Of a stretch of 64,000 nt of DNA, positions 24,911-33,824 are shown piece by piece (position 1 is the first letter of the stretch; the number at the start of each line of letters is the position of its first letter). The stretch spans positions 1 to 64,000 of the forward strand of contig JADKKQ010000008.1 of assembly GCA_016720425.1 (NCBI GenBank). Reading direction: 5' to 3'. The translations under genes and the position numbers were made by a program. The notes under the pieces were generated by a model. That model searched no databases. It was not told where the DNA came from and saw nothing but the letters and a program-made list of their open reading frames with translations. The stretch is from Betaproteobacteria bacterium. Its GTDB lineage: Bacteria > Pseudomonadota > Gammaproteobacteria > Burkholderiales > Casimicrobiaceae.

Positions 24911-25932
24911 CCGGTGACGCGGGCGGCCGTGGACGCCAGCGCGTAGCGCGCTCCGCACTGCTTGAAGGCGCGGCGCGAGAACAGCACCGCCGAGGGGCAG
25001 TCGTCGAGTCCGTTCGCGGCGGCGAGCTGCGCCACGCGCGCTTCGACCGTCGGCCGGTCGGTCCCGTGCACCATGCAGAAGAGGTTGTAGCGCCAATCGG
25101 GCAGCGCGCGCCGGCGGCGATAACAGAGGGTGACGCCGGGCTCGCGGGCGAGCGCGGCGCCCAGCGCATCGGCATCGCCGTCGGGGACGTCCCAGACGCA
25201 CATGGCGTTGGCGGTGAATCCCAGCGCGCGGTGCCGGACGACGACTCCGAGCCGCTTGACGACGCCGAGCTCCAGCCAGTCGCCGATGCGTGCGAGCGCG
25301 CAGGCTTCGCTGACGCCGGCCTTGTCGGCGATGACTGCGTAGGGTGCCGGCACCGTCGGCAGGCCGTCGGCGAGCGCGTCGACGAGGCGGCGGTCCGCGT
25401 CGGTCAGCGCGGGCACCGGCCTGCGGCCGCCGGCATCCCCGTGCCGTGGCCGGCCGATCGCGTCGCCCGCGTGCCCGCCACCGAGGTCGAATCCCAGGTC
25501 GATCCAGTATTCGGTGAGCAGCGGCAGCGAGATCGGCGCGGACCCGGCGTCGTCCGCGATCCCGTCGAGGACGTCGGCGAGCGCGTGCTGATCGGCCGCC
25601 GTCACGACGAACCAGAGGTTGTAGCGGTGCTCCCGCTCGTAATTGTGGTTCACTTCCTGGCGCGCGGAGACCCGCGCCGCGACCCGCGCCAGCTGCGACT
25701 GCGGCACGGGCAGCGCGGCCAGCGTCGACACACCCACCGAGCCGGGGCGGAACACCGCGCCGATGCGGCTCACCCGGCCGTCCGCGAGCGCGCTCGCCAG
25801 CGTCGCGCGCACCCAGCCTTCGTCGACCCCCAAGCGCTGCGCGATCACCGCGTACGGTGCGCGCACGACCGGAAACCCGCGCTGGAATTCGTTGAGCAGG
25901 CGGGCCTCGCGCGGGTCGGTCAGGGCGCCCAT
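24907..25932 (-). CDS. nirDL: NirDL fusion, siroheme decarboxylase
   Basis: A 341-aa fusion of two Lrp/AsnC-like halves. Residues 1-150 carry the NirD-type HNYEREHRYNLWFVV motif; residues 175-341 carry the NirL-type CYRRRRALPDWRYNLFCMVHG. A Gly/Arg-rich linker (GGGHAGDAIGRPRHGDAGG) joins them. The enzyme removes two acetate carboxyls of siroheme to give 12,18-didecarboxysiroheme. Starts one base after the nirF stop and overlaps nirG by 4 bp. In species with separate nirD and nirL these are two genes, so this is a real fusion, not an artefact: both motifs are in one frame. Confidence 0.92.
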   Translation of the reverse strand: MGALTDPREARLLNEFQRGFPVVRAPYAVIAQRLGVDEGWVRATLASALADGRVSRIGAVFRPGSVGVSTLAALPVPQSQLARVAARVSARQEVNHNYEREHRYNLWFVVTAADQHALADVLDGIADDAGSAPISLPLLTEYWIDLGFDLGGGHAGDAIGRPRHGDAGGRRPVPALTDADRRLVDALADGLPTVPAPYAVIADKAGVSEACALARIGDWLELGVVKRLGVVVRHRALGFTANAMCVWDVPDGDADALGAALAREPGVTLCYRRRRALPDWRYNLFCMVHGTDRPTVEARVAQLAAANGLDDCPSAVLFSRRAFKQCGARYALASTAARVTG

Positions 25933-25933
25933 C

Positions 25934-27277
25934 TCAGAATCCCATCCGTGCCGCGCGCGTGGTGAAGAAGATGCCCGAGGGGCTGTCCGCGGCGAGGGTG
26001 GCGATCGGCCGCAGGGTCGCGGTGTCGTAGACCACGACCTTGTGGTCGTCGCGCGCGGAGATCCAGACGGCCTCGCCGCGCGGCGTGAACTCGAGGTGCA
26101 GCACCGCCTTGCCGGGCTCCAGCGTCTTCGCGACCGAGCGCGTCTCGGTGTCGATCACCTGCACCTTGCCGTTGTCCGGAAACGCGAAATTCACCCACAC
26201 CTGCCGCGCGTCGGGGCGGGCGATCGCGAACACCGGCTGGCCCGCGACGGGAACGCGCGCGACCTCGTTCCAGTCGCGGGTGTCGACGACCAGCACCTCG
26301 TTGCGGCCGATGGCAGGCAGGTAGGCGTAGCCCGCGGCGATCGCCCAGCCGCGCAGGTGCGGCATCTTGTAGACGGGCAGCTTCTCCTCGCCCTTGCCGT
26401 AGCGGTCGAGGATCCGCCGCACGCCGCGCTCCGGGTGCCACAGATCGAGCAGCGCGAGCCCGTCCTCGCCGAAGAGCCCGGCGATGTACCAGCGACCGTC
26501 CGGGGTGACGAATCCGTCGTATGGCTGGCGCCCGATGCCGGTGAACTTCTCGACCTTCGGCGCGCGCGGATCCGACGCGTCGATCACCCAGATCTCGCCG
26601 GCATCGAACAGGCTGGCGACGAATCGCTGGCCCGGCGCATCGGCGAGCCCGACGACCTTCGACGGCGTCCCGTCAAGGCCCGGCGCCGCCCGGATCTCGG
26701 CCAGCGGCTCGAGCGTCGCGGCGTCGAAGAGTCGCACCCCGCCCGGGGTGTAGTTCTGCGCGGCGACGACGCGGCCATCCTGGCTGATCGCGCCGCCGAT
26801 CGAGTTGCCGGCCTGCAGCACGCGCCGAGCGATCTTCTGCTCCAGCAGGTCGATCTTGGTCAGGCCGCCGTCGCGGCCGAAGACGAAGGCGTAGCGGCCG
26901 TCGCGGGAGAATACGACCGACGCGTGCGACAGGTCGCCGAGTCCCGCGATCGTCGCCAGACTGCTCTTCGCGGAGGTGTCGACGACCTGGACACGCCCCG
27001 TCGCGCGCTCGATGACCACACCGAGGTCGCCGGTGCCACGCAGTGTTTGCGCGCTCGCGGGGGTGGCCGGGGCGCAGGCGAATGCCAGCGCGACGAGCAG
27101 TGTCGCGGCGAGCTCGGCGCCCGGGATCCGGCACCGCGCCGCACCGGACCCGGGTTCGGTCCGCGGCAGCCGCAGCGACGGTTCGACCCCGCGCAACCTG
27201 GATTCGGGCCGGAAGGCGTTGCCGCAGGCCAGGGGCCTTCGTCGTGCCGCTTCAATCACGCACAGTCTCGACGTCAC
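25934..27277 (-). CDS. nirF: NirF, heme d1 biosynthesis protein
   Basis: 447 aa from GTG 27277. A beta-propeller of the d1 type begins near residue 78 (QTLRGTGDLGVVIERATG) and ends VVVYDTATLRPIATLAADSP. NirF is a periplasmic heme d1-pathway protein. A hydrophobic stretch (AATLLVALAFACAPATPASA) is a signal peptide and includes a Cys (AFAC) that could be an imperfect lipobox. About 55 residues precede it, an unusually long basic n-region. GTG 27259, overlapping the nirC stop (GTGATTGA), is a good alternative start. Some NirF proteins are lipoproteins; not decided here. Confidence 0.88.
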   Translation of the reverse strand: MTSRLCVIEAARRRPLACGNAFRPESRLRGVEPSLRLPRTEPGSGAARCRIPGAELAATLLVALAFACAPATPASAQTLRGTGDLGVVIERATGRVQVVDTSAKSSLATIAGLGDLSHASVVFSRDGRYAFVFGRDGGLTKIDLLEQKIARRVLQAGNSIGGAISQDGRVVAAQNYTPGGVRLFDAATLEPLAEIRAAPGLDGTPSKVVGLADAPGQRFVASLFDAGEIWVIDASDPRAPKVEKFTGIGRQPYDGFVTPDGRWYIAGLFGEDGLALLDLWHPERGVRRILDRYGKGEEKLPVYKMPHLRGWAIAAGYAYLPAIGRNEVLVVDTRDWNEVARVPVAGQPVFAIARPDARQVWVNFAFPDNGKVQVIDTETRSVAKTLEPGKAVLHLEFTPRGEAVWISARDDHKVVVYDTATLRPIATLAADSPSGIFFTTRAARMGF

Positions 27278-27641
27278 CGGACACGAGGCGAACGACCAGC
27301 CACTGCGCCTCGGCTTCGGACAGAAAGCGTCGCCACGGCGGCATCGCGGTCCCGGGACGGCCGGCGACGATGGTCGCGACCAGGCCCGCTTCCGGACGCG
27401 CGCTCAGCGCCTCGGGCGTGAGCGCCGGACCGAGTCCCCCGGTCAGGCGCATCCCGTGGCAGGATCCGCAGTCCTGGCGCAACAACCGCAGCAGTTCCTG
27501 CTGCCGCGCCGGCGCGGGCGCCGACGTGCGCGCCACGGGGCCGTCGGGTACGGCGACGCTCGCCGCGCCGGCCGGCACGCCGGTCGCGCCCACCGCCGCC
27601 GCCAGAAGGGCTGCGGCAGCCCGGCGTCCGGAAGCGGCCAT
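27252..27641 (-). CDS. nirC: NirC, monoheme cytochrome c55X
   Basis: A 129-aa periplasmic c-type cytochrome. Signal peptide (AAAALLAAAVGATG then VPAGAA) and one heme site CGSCH (C58, C61, H62); a distal Met is available in GTAMPPW near residue 99. In nir clusters NirC donates electrons to NirS or helps its maturation. Overlaps the nirF start by up to 26 bp; 19 bp separate it from nirM. Confidence 0.84.
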   Translation of the reverse strand: MAASGRRAAAALLAAAVGATGVPAGAASVAVPDGPVARTSAPAPARQQELLRLLRQDCGSCHGMRLTGGLGPALTPEALSARPEAGLVATIVAGRPGTAMPPWRRFLSEAEAQWLVVRLVSGDVETVRD

Positions 27642-27660
27642 AGCGCGTGCCCAAGCCGCT

Positions 27661-27978
27661 CTACATCGCGAGGATGTAGACGACCATCTTCTTCGCCTCG
27701 TCGTCGGTCACCTTGTTCGGCGGCATCGGAACCGGGCCCCAGACACCCTGCCCACCCTTGATGACCTTGTCGGCCAGCTTCGCCGCCGCCGCGGCATCGC
27801 CCTTGTACTTCTTGGCGACGTCCTTGTAGGCGGGGCCGATCAGTTTCTTGTCGTTCGCGTGGCAGGCCGTGCAGCCCTTGGACTTCAGCAGCGCCTCGTC
27901 GGCCATCGCGGCCGGCGACGCCAGCATGGCCGCCGCGAGGGCAATTCCGGCACATGCCGTGAGCAGGCGTGAATTCAT
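27661..27978 (-). CDS. nirM: NirM, cytochrome c551/c8
   Basis: A 105-aa periplasmic cytochrome. Signal peptide to about residue 27 (SPAAMADEA), heme site CTACH (C36, C39, H40) and the distal Met in VPMPPNKV (M85), the classic c551/c8 layout. The start is ATG 27978 with GGGAGAAG just upstream; an in-frame upstream Met lies inside nirS and is rejected. It is the physiological electron donor to cytochrome cd1. Lies 16 bp after nirS. Confidence 0.92.
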   Translation of the reverse strand: MNSRLLTACAGIALAAAMLASPAAMADEALLKSKGCTACHANDKKLIGPAYKDVAKKYKGDAAAAAKLADKVIKGGQGVWGPVPMPPNKVTDDEAKKMVVYILAM

Positions 27979-27994
27979 CGTGTCTTCTCCCTGG

Positions 27995-29728
27995 TCAGTA
28001 GACGTCGTGCTGCGTGTTGTACACATTGAAGTGGCCGGTCGGGGTGATGAGCCTCGGGTCCTTGATCACGGCCTTCAGCTTCAGCGTCTTGTCGTCGACG
28101 ATGACCAGCGCCGACTCCTGATTCTTGGCGCTCCAGACCGAGAACCACACCTCGTCGCCCGCCTTGTTGTATTCGGGCTGCACGACGCGCTTCGCTCCCT
28201 CGGCGACACCCGACCATTCGGCGATCGGCAGCACCTTGAAGCCGGCCTTCAGGTTCTTGATGTCGTAGACGGCGACCGAGCCGCTGACCTTCGGGTCGGG
28301 GTGCAGCGGGGTGTCGATGTAGAGGTGCGCCGACTTCGGGTGCGTCTTGATGAACAGGTTGCCGCCGCCCTGACCGTCGATCGTCTCGCAGACTTTCCAC
28401 GCGTGGTCCTTGTGCCGCGCGGGATCGGTGCCGATCAGCGAGACCTTCTCGCTGCCGAGGTGTCCCGTCGCCCACACCGGGCCGCACTTCGGGTGGATGA
28501 AGTTCGCGCCGCGGCCGGGGTGGGGAATCTTGTCGACCTCGACGATCGCGACCTTCTTGCCTTCCTTGGCATCGACGATGGCGATCTTGTTCGACTGGTT
28601 CGCCGCCATCAGCACGTAGCGGTGCGTCGAGTCCCAGCCGCCGTCGTGCAGGAAGCGGGCCGCGGGGATCTCGGTGACGGCGAGGTTGTCGAGATCCTTG
28701 TAGTTGACCATCAGGATCTTGCCGGTCTCCTTCACGTTGACGATGAACTCCGGCTTGTAGTGCGAGGCGGCGATCGCGGCGACGCGCGGCTCGGGGTGGT
28801 ATTCCTGGGTGTCGACCGTCATGCCGCGGGTGGCGCCGATCTTCAGCGGCTCGAGCGTGTCGCCCTTCATGATCACGTACTGCGGCGGCCAGTACGAGCC
28901 GGCGATCGCGTACTTGTCCTCGTAGCCCTTGTACTTCGACGTGTCCACGCTGCGCGCCTCGAGGCCGACCTTGATCTCGGCGACGTTGTCCGGCTTCGCC
29001 ATCCACAGGTCGATCATGTTGATCTTGGCGTCGCGCCCGATGACGAACAGGTACCGACCGGAGGCGGAGACGCGCGAGATGTGCACCGCGTACCCGGTCT
29101 TGACGATGTTGATGATCTGCTTGGTGTCGCCGTCGATCAGCGCCACCTCGCCGGTGTCGCGCAGCGTCGTCGAGAAGATGTTGTCGAGGTTGTAGGCGTT
29201 CATCTTCTTCGTCGGGCGCTGGCCCGGCGGGATGATGACCTTCCACGTCGCCTTCATCTCCTTCATGCCGAACTCCGGCGGCTGCGGCGGCGTCTGCTGC
29301 ACGTAGCGGGCCATCAGGTCCACTTCGGCGTCGTTGAGTTCGCCCGAGGTGCCCCAGTTCGGCATGCCGGCGGGCGAGCCGTACTTGATGAAGACCTTGA
29401 GGTACTCGCTGCCCTTGTCGATCGTGATGTCGGGCGTGAGCGCCTTGCCGGTGGCGCCCTTGCGCAGCACGCCGTGGCAGCCGGCGCAGCGCTCGAAGTA
29501 GATCTGCCGCGCCTTGTCGAACTCGGCCTTCGACATCTGCGGCGCCTTCGGATTGATGTCCTGGTACATGTCGACGCCCGCGAGCGGCGAGCTGCCCGCC
29601 TGGTACGCGGTCTCGGGCGGCGAGATCTCCTTGTGCTGCGTCTGGGCTGGCTGCTGCGCGAGCGCGCTCCCGACGGCCAGCGACAGCCCCAACAGCGCCA
29701 GCAATCCCGTGGCGATTCGATCGTTCAC
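27995..29728 (-). CDS. nirS: NirS, cytochrome cd1 nitrite reductase
   Basis: A 577-aa periplasmic enzyme reducing nitrite to NO. Signal peptide ends near SALAQQ (residue 25); heme c site CAGCH (C81, C84, H85). The eight-bladed d1 propeller carries FLHDGGWDSTHRY and GANFIHPKCGPVW, the regions with the two active-site His, and the conserved end TPTGHFNVYNTQHDVY. Start is GTG 29728 with AGGAG six bases upstream; the ATG two bases earlier is followed at once by TGA in its own frame. First gene of a nine-gene nir operon; an FNR/DNR-like half-conserved site lies about 170 bp upstream. Confidence 0.97.
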   Translation of the reverse strand: MNDRIATGLLALLGLSLAVGSALAQQPAQTQHKEISPPETAYQAGSSPLAGVDMYQDINPKAPQMSKAEFDKARQIYFERCAGCHGVLRKGATGKALTPDITIDKGSEYLKVFIKYGSPAGMPNWGTSGELNDAEVDLMARYVQQTPPQPPEFGMKEMKATWKVIIPPGQRPTKKMNAYNLDNIFSTTLRDTGEVALIDGDTKQIINIVKTGYAVHISRVSASGRYLFVIGRDAKINMIDLWMAKPDNVAEIKVGLEARSVDTSKYKGYEDKYAIAGSYWPPQYVIMKGDTLEPLKIGATRGMTVDTQEYHPEPRVAAIAASHYKPEFIVNVKETGKILMVNYKDLDNLAVTEIPAARFLHDGGWDSTHRYVLMAANQSNKIAIVDAKEGKKVAIVEVDKIPHPGRGANFIHPKCGPVWATGHLGSEKVSLIGTDPARHKDHAWKVCETIDGQGGGNLFIKTHPKSAHLYIDTPLHPDPKVSGSVAVYDIKNLKAGFKVLPIAEWSGVAEGAKRVVQPEYNKAGDEVWFSVWSAKNQESALVIVDDKTLKLKAVIKDPRLITPTGHFNVYNTQHDVY

Positions 29729-29897
29729 ATTCCGCTCCTTACCGGTGGAAGAGGGGATGCGGACGCGGCGGCAACGGGCGGCCCGCACCGGTGCCACGAT
29801 CCGCAGGTCGCGCCGTGCTCGACGCTCCAGGCGGGCACGCGAGCTCGGGGGTCGCGGCACCAGAGGCGAACAGTGCGCCAGCGGCCCTCGCGGTTCC

Positions 29898-29911
29898 TTG
29901 ATGGATCTTAA
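29898..29911 (-). promoter_or_regulatory. Imperfect FNR/DNR-type site upstream of nirS
   Basis: Read on the minus strand: TTAAG-ATCC-ATCAA. One half matches the FNR/DNR consensus (TTGAT-N4-ATCAA) exactly, the other 3 of 5. It lies about 170 bp before the nirS start, so a class II promoter here would leave a leader of roughly 130 nt. It is the only such site I found in this spacer. Confidence 0.4.
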
Positions 29912-29936
29912 GGATTGGCGGTTGAGTGCGGCCGGC

Positions 29937-29966
29937 GGCCCGCCGCCGACCGGTCCGCGGCGGGCC
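29937..29966 (-). terminator. GC-rich hairpin after the exporter ATPase gene
   Basis: GGCCCGCCGC and GCGGCGGGCC form a perfect 10-bp stem with a 10-base loop, 45 bp downstream of the exporter ATPase stop and upstream of nirS. There is no T-run, so it may only weaken read-through into nirS rather than stop it. Confidence 0.35.
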
Positions 29967-30010
29967 CGCCCGCGCATCCGCGGGGCGCCTTTCCGCTCGC
30001 TCACACCTTC

Positions 30011-30718
30011 TCAGGCCGCGCGCGCCTCGCCGGCTTCCTCGTAGGTCCGCCCGTCGCGGATGTGGTAGATCCGCCGGAAGGTGGGGATGATCTTCTCGTC
30101 GTGGGTGACGACGATGATGGCGGTGCCGAAGCGCTGCGCCATCTCGTTGAGGATGCGGATGACCGTCAGCGCCCGCTCGCTGTCGAGCGGCGCCGTCGGC
30201 TCGTCGGCGAGGATGATCGGCGGCTGGTTGACCAGTGCGCGGGCGATCGCGACGCGCTGCTGCTCGCCGCCGGAGAGCTGCGGCACCTGCGCCTGCGCCC
30301 GATGACCGACGTCCAGCGCGGCGAGCATCTCCCGCGCCCGGTCGCGCGCCTTGCCGTTGGCCTCGCCGGCCAGCATCGGCAGCACGGCGACGTTGTCGGT
30401 GACGTCCAGGAACGGAATGAGGTAGGGCGCCTGGAACACGAAGCCGATGCGGTCGCGCCGCAACGCCCGCAGGTCGGCGACCTTCCAGCCGTGGTCGTAG
30501 ATGACTTCCCCGGCCAGCGCCATGCGGCCTGCCGTGGGCTCGATCACCGCGCCGAGGCATTTCAGGAGCGTGCTCTTGCCGGAGCCGCTGGGACCGATCA
30601 GGCCGACGACTTCGCCGGGCTGCACGACCATGTCCACGCCCTTGAGTGCCTCGACCGCCGTGTCGCCTGCGCCGTAGCGCTTGGTGAGACCGCTGATCTC
30701 GATCGCCGGATGGGTCAT
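30011..30718 (-). CDS. ABC transporter ATP-binding protein (LolD/DevA/MacB type)
   Basis: A 235-aa ATPase. Walker A GPSGSGKST near residue 42, Q-loop VFQAPYLIPF, signature LSGGEQQR near residue 148 and Walker B IILADEPTA, then the H-loop VVTHDEK. The FQAPYLIPFLDVTDNV segment is typical of LolD/DevA ATPases that drive FtsX-type permeases. Follows the permease gene (3 bp gap) and HlyD gene as devBCA-like exporters do. Hydrolyses ATP to power the mechanotransmission exporter. Confidence 0.9.
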   Translation of the reverse strand: MTHPAIEISGLTKRYGAGDTAVEALKGVDMVVQPGEVVGLIGPSGSGKSTLLKCLGAVIEPTAGRMALAGEVIYDHGWKVADLRALRRDRIGFVFQAPYLIPFLDVTDNVAVLPMLAGEANGKARDRAREMLAALDVGHRAQAQVPQLSGGEQQRVAIARALVNQPPIILADEPTAPLDSERALTVIRILNEMAQRFGTAIIVVTHDEKIIPTFRRIYHIRDGRTYEEAGEARAA

Positions 30719-30721
30719 CGC

Positions 30722-31914
30722 TCAACCTCCTATGGCGGTCGCCGGATCGACGCGCAGCGCGGCGCGAATCGCGACGATGCTGGCCAGCGCGCAGATCGCC
30801 ATCACCAGTGCGGCACCGATGACGGCATCGCCCGGAAGCAGCAGCACGTACTTGGGGAAGACCGGGGCCCACAGCGCCGCGGCGGTCCGGCCGACGACGA
30901 AGCCGATGACCCCCAGTCCCAGCGCCTGCTGCAGGATCATCCCGGCGATGGTGCGATTGCGTGCGCCGATCAGCTTGAGCACCGCGATCTCGCGCACCTT
31001 GGCCAGCGTCATCGTGTAGATGATGAAGGCGACGATCGCCGCGCTGACCACGGCGAGGATGACGAGGAACATGAAGATCTGCTTCGCCGAGGTGGCGATC
31101 AGCTTGGCGATGAGGATCTCGTCCATGTCGGCCCGGGTGTAGGCTTCGAGGTGCTTCCAGCGCCGGATCTCGCGCGCCACGACCGTTTCGTCGGCGTGCG
31201 GGGCCAGCCGCAGCATGACGACGTTCACCGTGCGGCTGCTGGCCTGGCTCGCCTGCACCGCCTCGAGCAGTCCGGGCACCCCGGGCGGTTGAACGCCGGA
31301 TTGGCCGCGGTGCGCGCTCGCTCGTTGAGCAAGGCGTCGTTGTCCTTGAGGAACTGCACTTCCTGGGCGTCCTGCAAGGGGACGAAGACCATCGGGTCGC
31401 CCCCCGACGACACCGTGCGGCGGGTCAGCCCGACGACCGTGTACTCGTGCCGGCGGATGCGGATCCGCTCGCCCAGCCGGAACCCGGTCCGCTCGTCGGC
31501 GATCGCCTCGTAGTGGGAGCGGGTGATCGGGCGCCCCGCCACCAGCTGGCCCGGCTCGCCGGGGCGCCCCGGCTCGAAGCCGACCAGCATCACCCGCACG
31601 TCACCCCGCGGGTGCGGGATCTGCATGTTCAGATAGGTGACGTTGCCGGCCTCGGCGACACCGCGAATGCCGAGCAGTGCACGGTGGGCGTCGTCGCGCA
31701 CGTTGGACGGCTCCGCATAGGGCCCCAGCGTGTCGCGCTGCACCACCCACAGGTCGGCGCCCACGTTGCCGAGCAGGACCTTGGCGTCGTCGACCATCCC
31801 GCGATAGATGCCGGCCATCGACAGCGTGACGCCGATGAGCAGGCCCAGCCCGACGCCGGTGAACACGAACTTGCCCCAGCCGTGCAGGATGTCGCGCCCG
31901 GCGAGGTTGATCAT
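30722..31914 (-). pseudogene. FtsX/DevC-type ABC exporter permease, frameshifted
   Basis: The gene starts at ATG 31914 (MINLAGRDILHGWGKFVFTG, overlapping the HlyD stop) and reads through a MacB-like periplasmic domain to ANPAFNRPG. The frame then breaks at the CCCC run 31279-31282 (GGGG on the coding strand). The continuation, PGLLEAVQASQASSRTVNVV and three transmembrane helices (IFMFLVILAVVSAAIVAFII near its middle), is in another frame down to 30722. One extra G in the run would restore about 397 aa. The break is either a homopolymer sequencing error or a real lesion that would inactivate the exporter. All motifs outside the break look intact. Confidence 0.82.
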
Positions 31915-33095
31915 GGCGCGGCGCGGACCAGCGTGGCGACCACGTTGACCCGGGTGTCCGGCTGCAGCGGCTGTTCGCTGTGCACGACGACTTCGTCGCC
32001 GACGTCGAGGCCGTCGACGATCTGGCTGCGTCCATCCAGCGTGGTGACGCCGATCTTCACCGGGCGGAAGGTGGCGCGCCCGGATGCAACCTGCCATAGG
32101 CCCTCGCGCCGGTCGACCCGCTTCACCGCCGCGGCGGGCACCGAGCGCGCGTTCGCCAAGAGGGCGGTGCGAATCGTCACTTCGACCAGTTCGCCGACCG
32201 GGATCGCCTCCGGGCGCGAAGTGAAGCCGACGTTGACGATCCGCTCCTCGGTCACCGGGTCGCTCACCCAGTCGACCCGCTCGACCGCGCCGCGATAGGT
32301 TCGGCTGGCATCGGAGCGAAGGACGATTTCGACGGGCTGGCCCGCCCGCACGCTGCCGGCCTGTCCCTGGTCGATGCGCGCCTTGATCCACAGGCTGGCC
32401 GGATCGATGACCTGGACCACCGCCTGGCCGGCGACGAGCGTGGTTCCTGGCTCGACCAGCCGCGCACTGACGATGCCGTCGACGGGGCTCACCAATCGTG
32501 CCTGCGCGCGCAGCTTGCCGACGCCCGCGACGTCGGACGACGCGCGATCGCGGTCGCGCTGCGCGGCGGCCAATTGCGCGACCGCCGCATCGACGGCCGC
32601 CTGCGCGGCCTTCGCTTCGTGGCCTTTGGTGTCGGTCGCCTCCTGGCTGACGAAGCCTTGGGCGCGGAGTTCAGCCGAACGGCGGGCGGCGGCGGCGGCG
32701 ACCTGCGCGCGGCTCCGGGCTTCGGCGAGCTGGGCTTCCGCCGCGCGGGCGGCACTGCCGGCGCGTTCGACGGCGATCCGGCCGCTGGCGACGCGGTCGT
32801 CGAGATCGACCGGATCGAGTTCGGCGAGCAGCTGTCCCGCCTTGACGACGTCGCCCTGGTCGACCAGCACCCGCGATACGCGGCTCGCCACGGTGGGTCC
32901 CAGCGCATAGCTGCGGCGGGCTTCGACGGTGCCGATGCCGAAGGTGCTCGCCACCAGCGTGCCCTGTTCGACCGGGGCGACGGTGACGCGGGTCGATGCG
33001 AGCGGCCCCTGGCGGGCGATCAGCCCGACCACCAGGAGCAGGCCGGCAATGCCGGCCGCGATCGACACCGCCTGGCGGTTCATCCGCAGTTTCAT
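31911..33095 (-). CDS. HlyD/DevB-family periplasmic adaptor (membrane fusion protein)
   Basis: A 394-aa protein. An N-terminal anchor (AVSIAAGIAGLLLVVGLIA) is followed by a biotinyl-lipoyl half-motif, an Ala/Arg-rich coiled coil (about residues 95-200, e.g. AARAAEAQLAEARSRAQ), a second lipoyl half (LVSPVDGIVSARLVEPG) and beta-barrel domains. Links an inner-membrane ABC permease to the periplasm or outer membrane. Overlaps tetR (4 bp) upstream and the permease gene downstream, giving one transcription unit. Confidence 0.88.
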   Translation of the reverse strand: MKLRMNRQAVSIAAGIAGLLLVVGLIARQGPLASTRVTVAPVEQGTLVASTFGIGTVEARRSYALGPTVASRVSRVLVDQGDVVKAGQLLAELDPVDLDDRVASGRIAVERAGSAARAAEAQLAEARSRAQVAAAAARRSAELRAQGFVSQEATDTKGHEAKAAQAAVDAAVAQLAAAQRDRDRASSDVAGVGKLRAQARLVSPVDGIVSARLVEPGTTLVAGQAVVQVIDPASLWIKARIDQGQAGSVRAGQPVEIVLRSDASRTYRGAVERVDWVSDPVTEERIVNVGFTSRPEAIPVGELVEVTIRTALLANARSVPAAAVKRVDRREGLWQVASGRATFRPVKIGVTTLDGRSQIVDGLDVGDEVVVHSEQPLQPDTRVNVVATLVRAAP

Positions 33096-33730
33096 GGTTG
33101 CGATCTCCTTCCGTGATAGCCGTGCAGCAGCAGCGGCAGCAGTTCGCGTGCCCGCCGGCTCATGCCCGCTTCGTCGCCGACGAGCGCCGACTGCATGACC
33201 AGCCCCTGGATCGCCCCCAGGAACAGCACCGGCGCCAGCGCGGCGTCGAGCTCCGGGGGAAGCTCGCCGGCCGCCTTGGCTTGGGTGAAGAGCCGGGTCA
33301 GGCGCTTGCGATAGGCGATGACCATCGACCGCACTTCGGCCCGCGCCGGCGAGTCGCCGGGGTACTGCAGTTCGTGGAACATGATCCGCGGGACTCCCGG
33401 GTTCTCGGCGATGAAGGCGACGTGCGCGAGGAACACCGCCTCGAGTTGCGCCAACGGGGACGCCGCCTTCGCGACGGCAGTCGCCAGTGCGGCCTCGAGC
33501 GCCTGGCGCACCCAGGCGAACACGGCCAGCCAGATCGTCGCCTTGTCGGGGAAGTGCCGGAACAGCGCTCCCTGGGTGACGCCCATCCGATCGGCGATCG
33601 CCTGCGCGGTGATCGCCTCGGGCCCACGCTCGCGGGCCAGGGCGAGCACGGCGGCAACGATCTCGCGCTGCCGCTGGTCGCTGGTCAGGCGGTGGCGGGG
33701 TCGGGCGTGGTCGAGACGCGGAGTGTCCAT
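33092..33730 (-). CDS. TetR family transcriptional regulator
   Basis: A 212-aa repressor. The helix-turn-helix AITAQAIADRMGVTQGALFR followed by HFPDK (about residues 39-63) is the TetR signature; the C-terminal ligand domain is unspecific. First gene of the exporter operon and divergent from the FmdE-domain gene. A perfect AGTAAC-TG-GTTACT palindrome in the 94-bp spacer is its likely operator, so it probably controls both the exporter and the FmdE gene. Confidence 0.88.
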   Translation of the reverse strand: MDTPRLDHARPRHRLTSDQRQREIVAAVLALARERGPEAITAQAIADRMGVTQGALFRHFPDKATIWLAVFAWVRQALEAALATAVAKAASPLAQLEAVFLAHVAFIAENPGVPRIMFHELQYPGDSPARAEVRSMVIAYRKRLTRLFTQAKAAGELPPELDAALAPVLFLGAIQGLVMQSALVGDEAGMSRRARELLPLLLHGYHGRRSQP

Positions 33731-33755
33731 GACGGCCTGGGCTTGCCCTTAAGTA

Positions 33756-33769
33756 AGTAACTGGTTACT
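33756..33769. promoter_or_regulatory. Palindromic operator AGTAAC-TG-GTTACT
   Basis: A perfect 6-2-6 inverted repeat in an AT-rich island between tetR (starts 33730, minus) and the FmdE-domain gene (starts 33825, plus). Position and symmetry suit a TetR dimer repressing both directions. Confidence 0.65.
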
Positions 33770-33824
33770 ATCTTAAACGAGCGGCGGCAATCCCGCAAGC
33801 CCGCGCGATCCAAGGAGCGAGACC

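Noticed and set aside
29728..29730. ATG just before the nirS GTG as start
   Set aside because: That ATG is followed at once by TGA; the nirS frame needs GTG 29728, which has AGGAG at the right distance.
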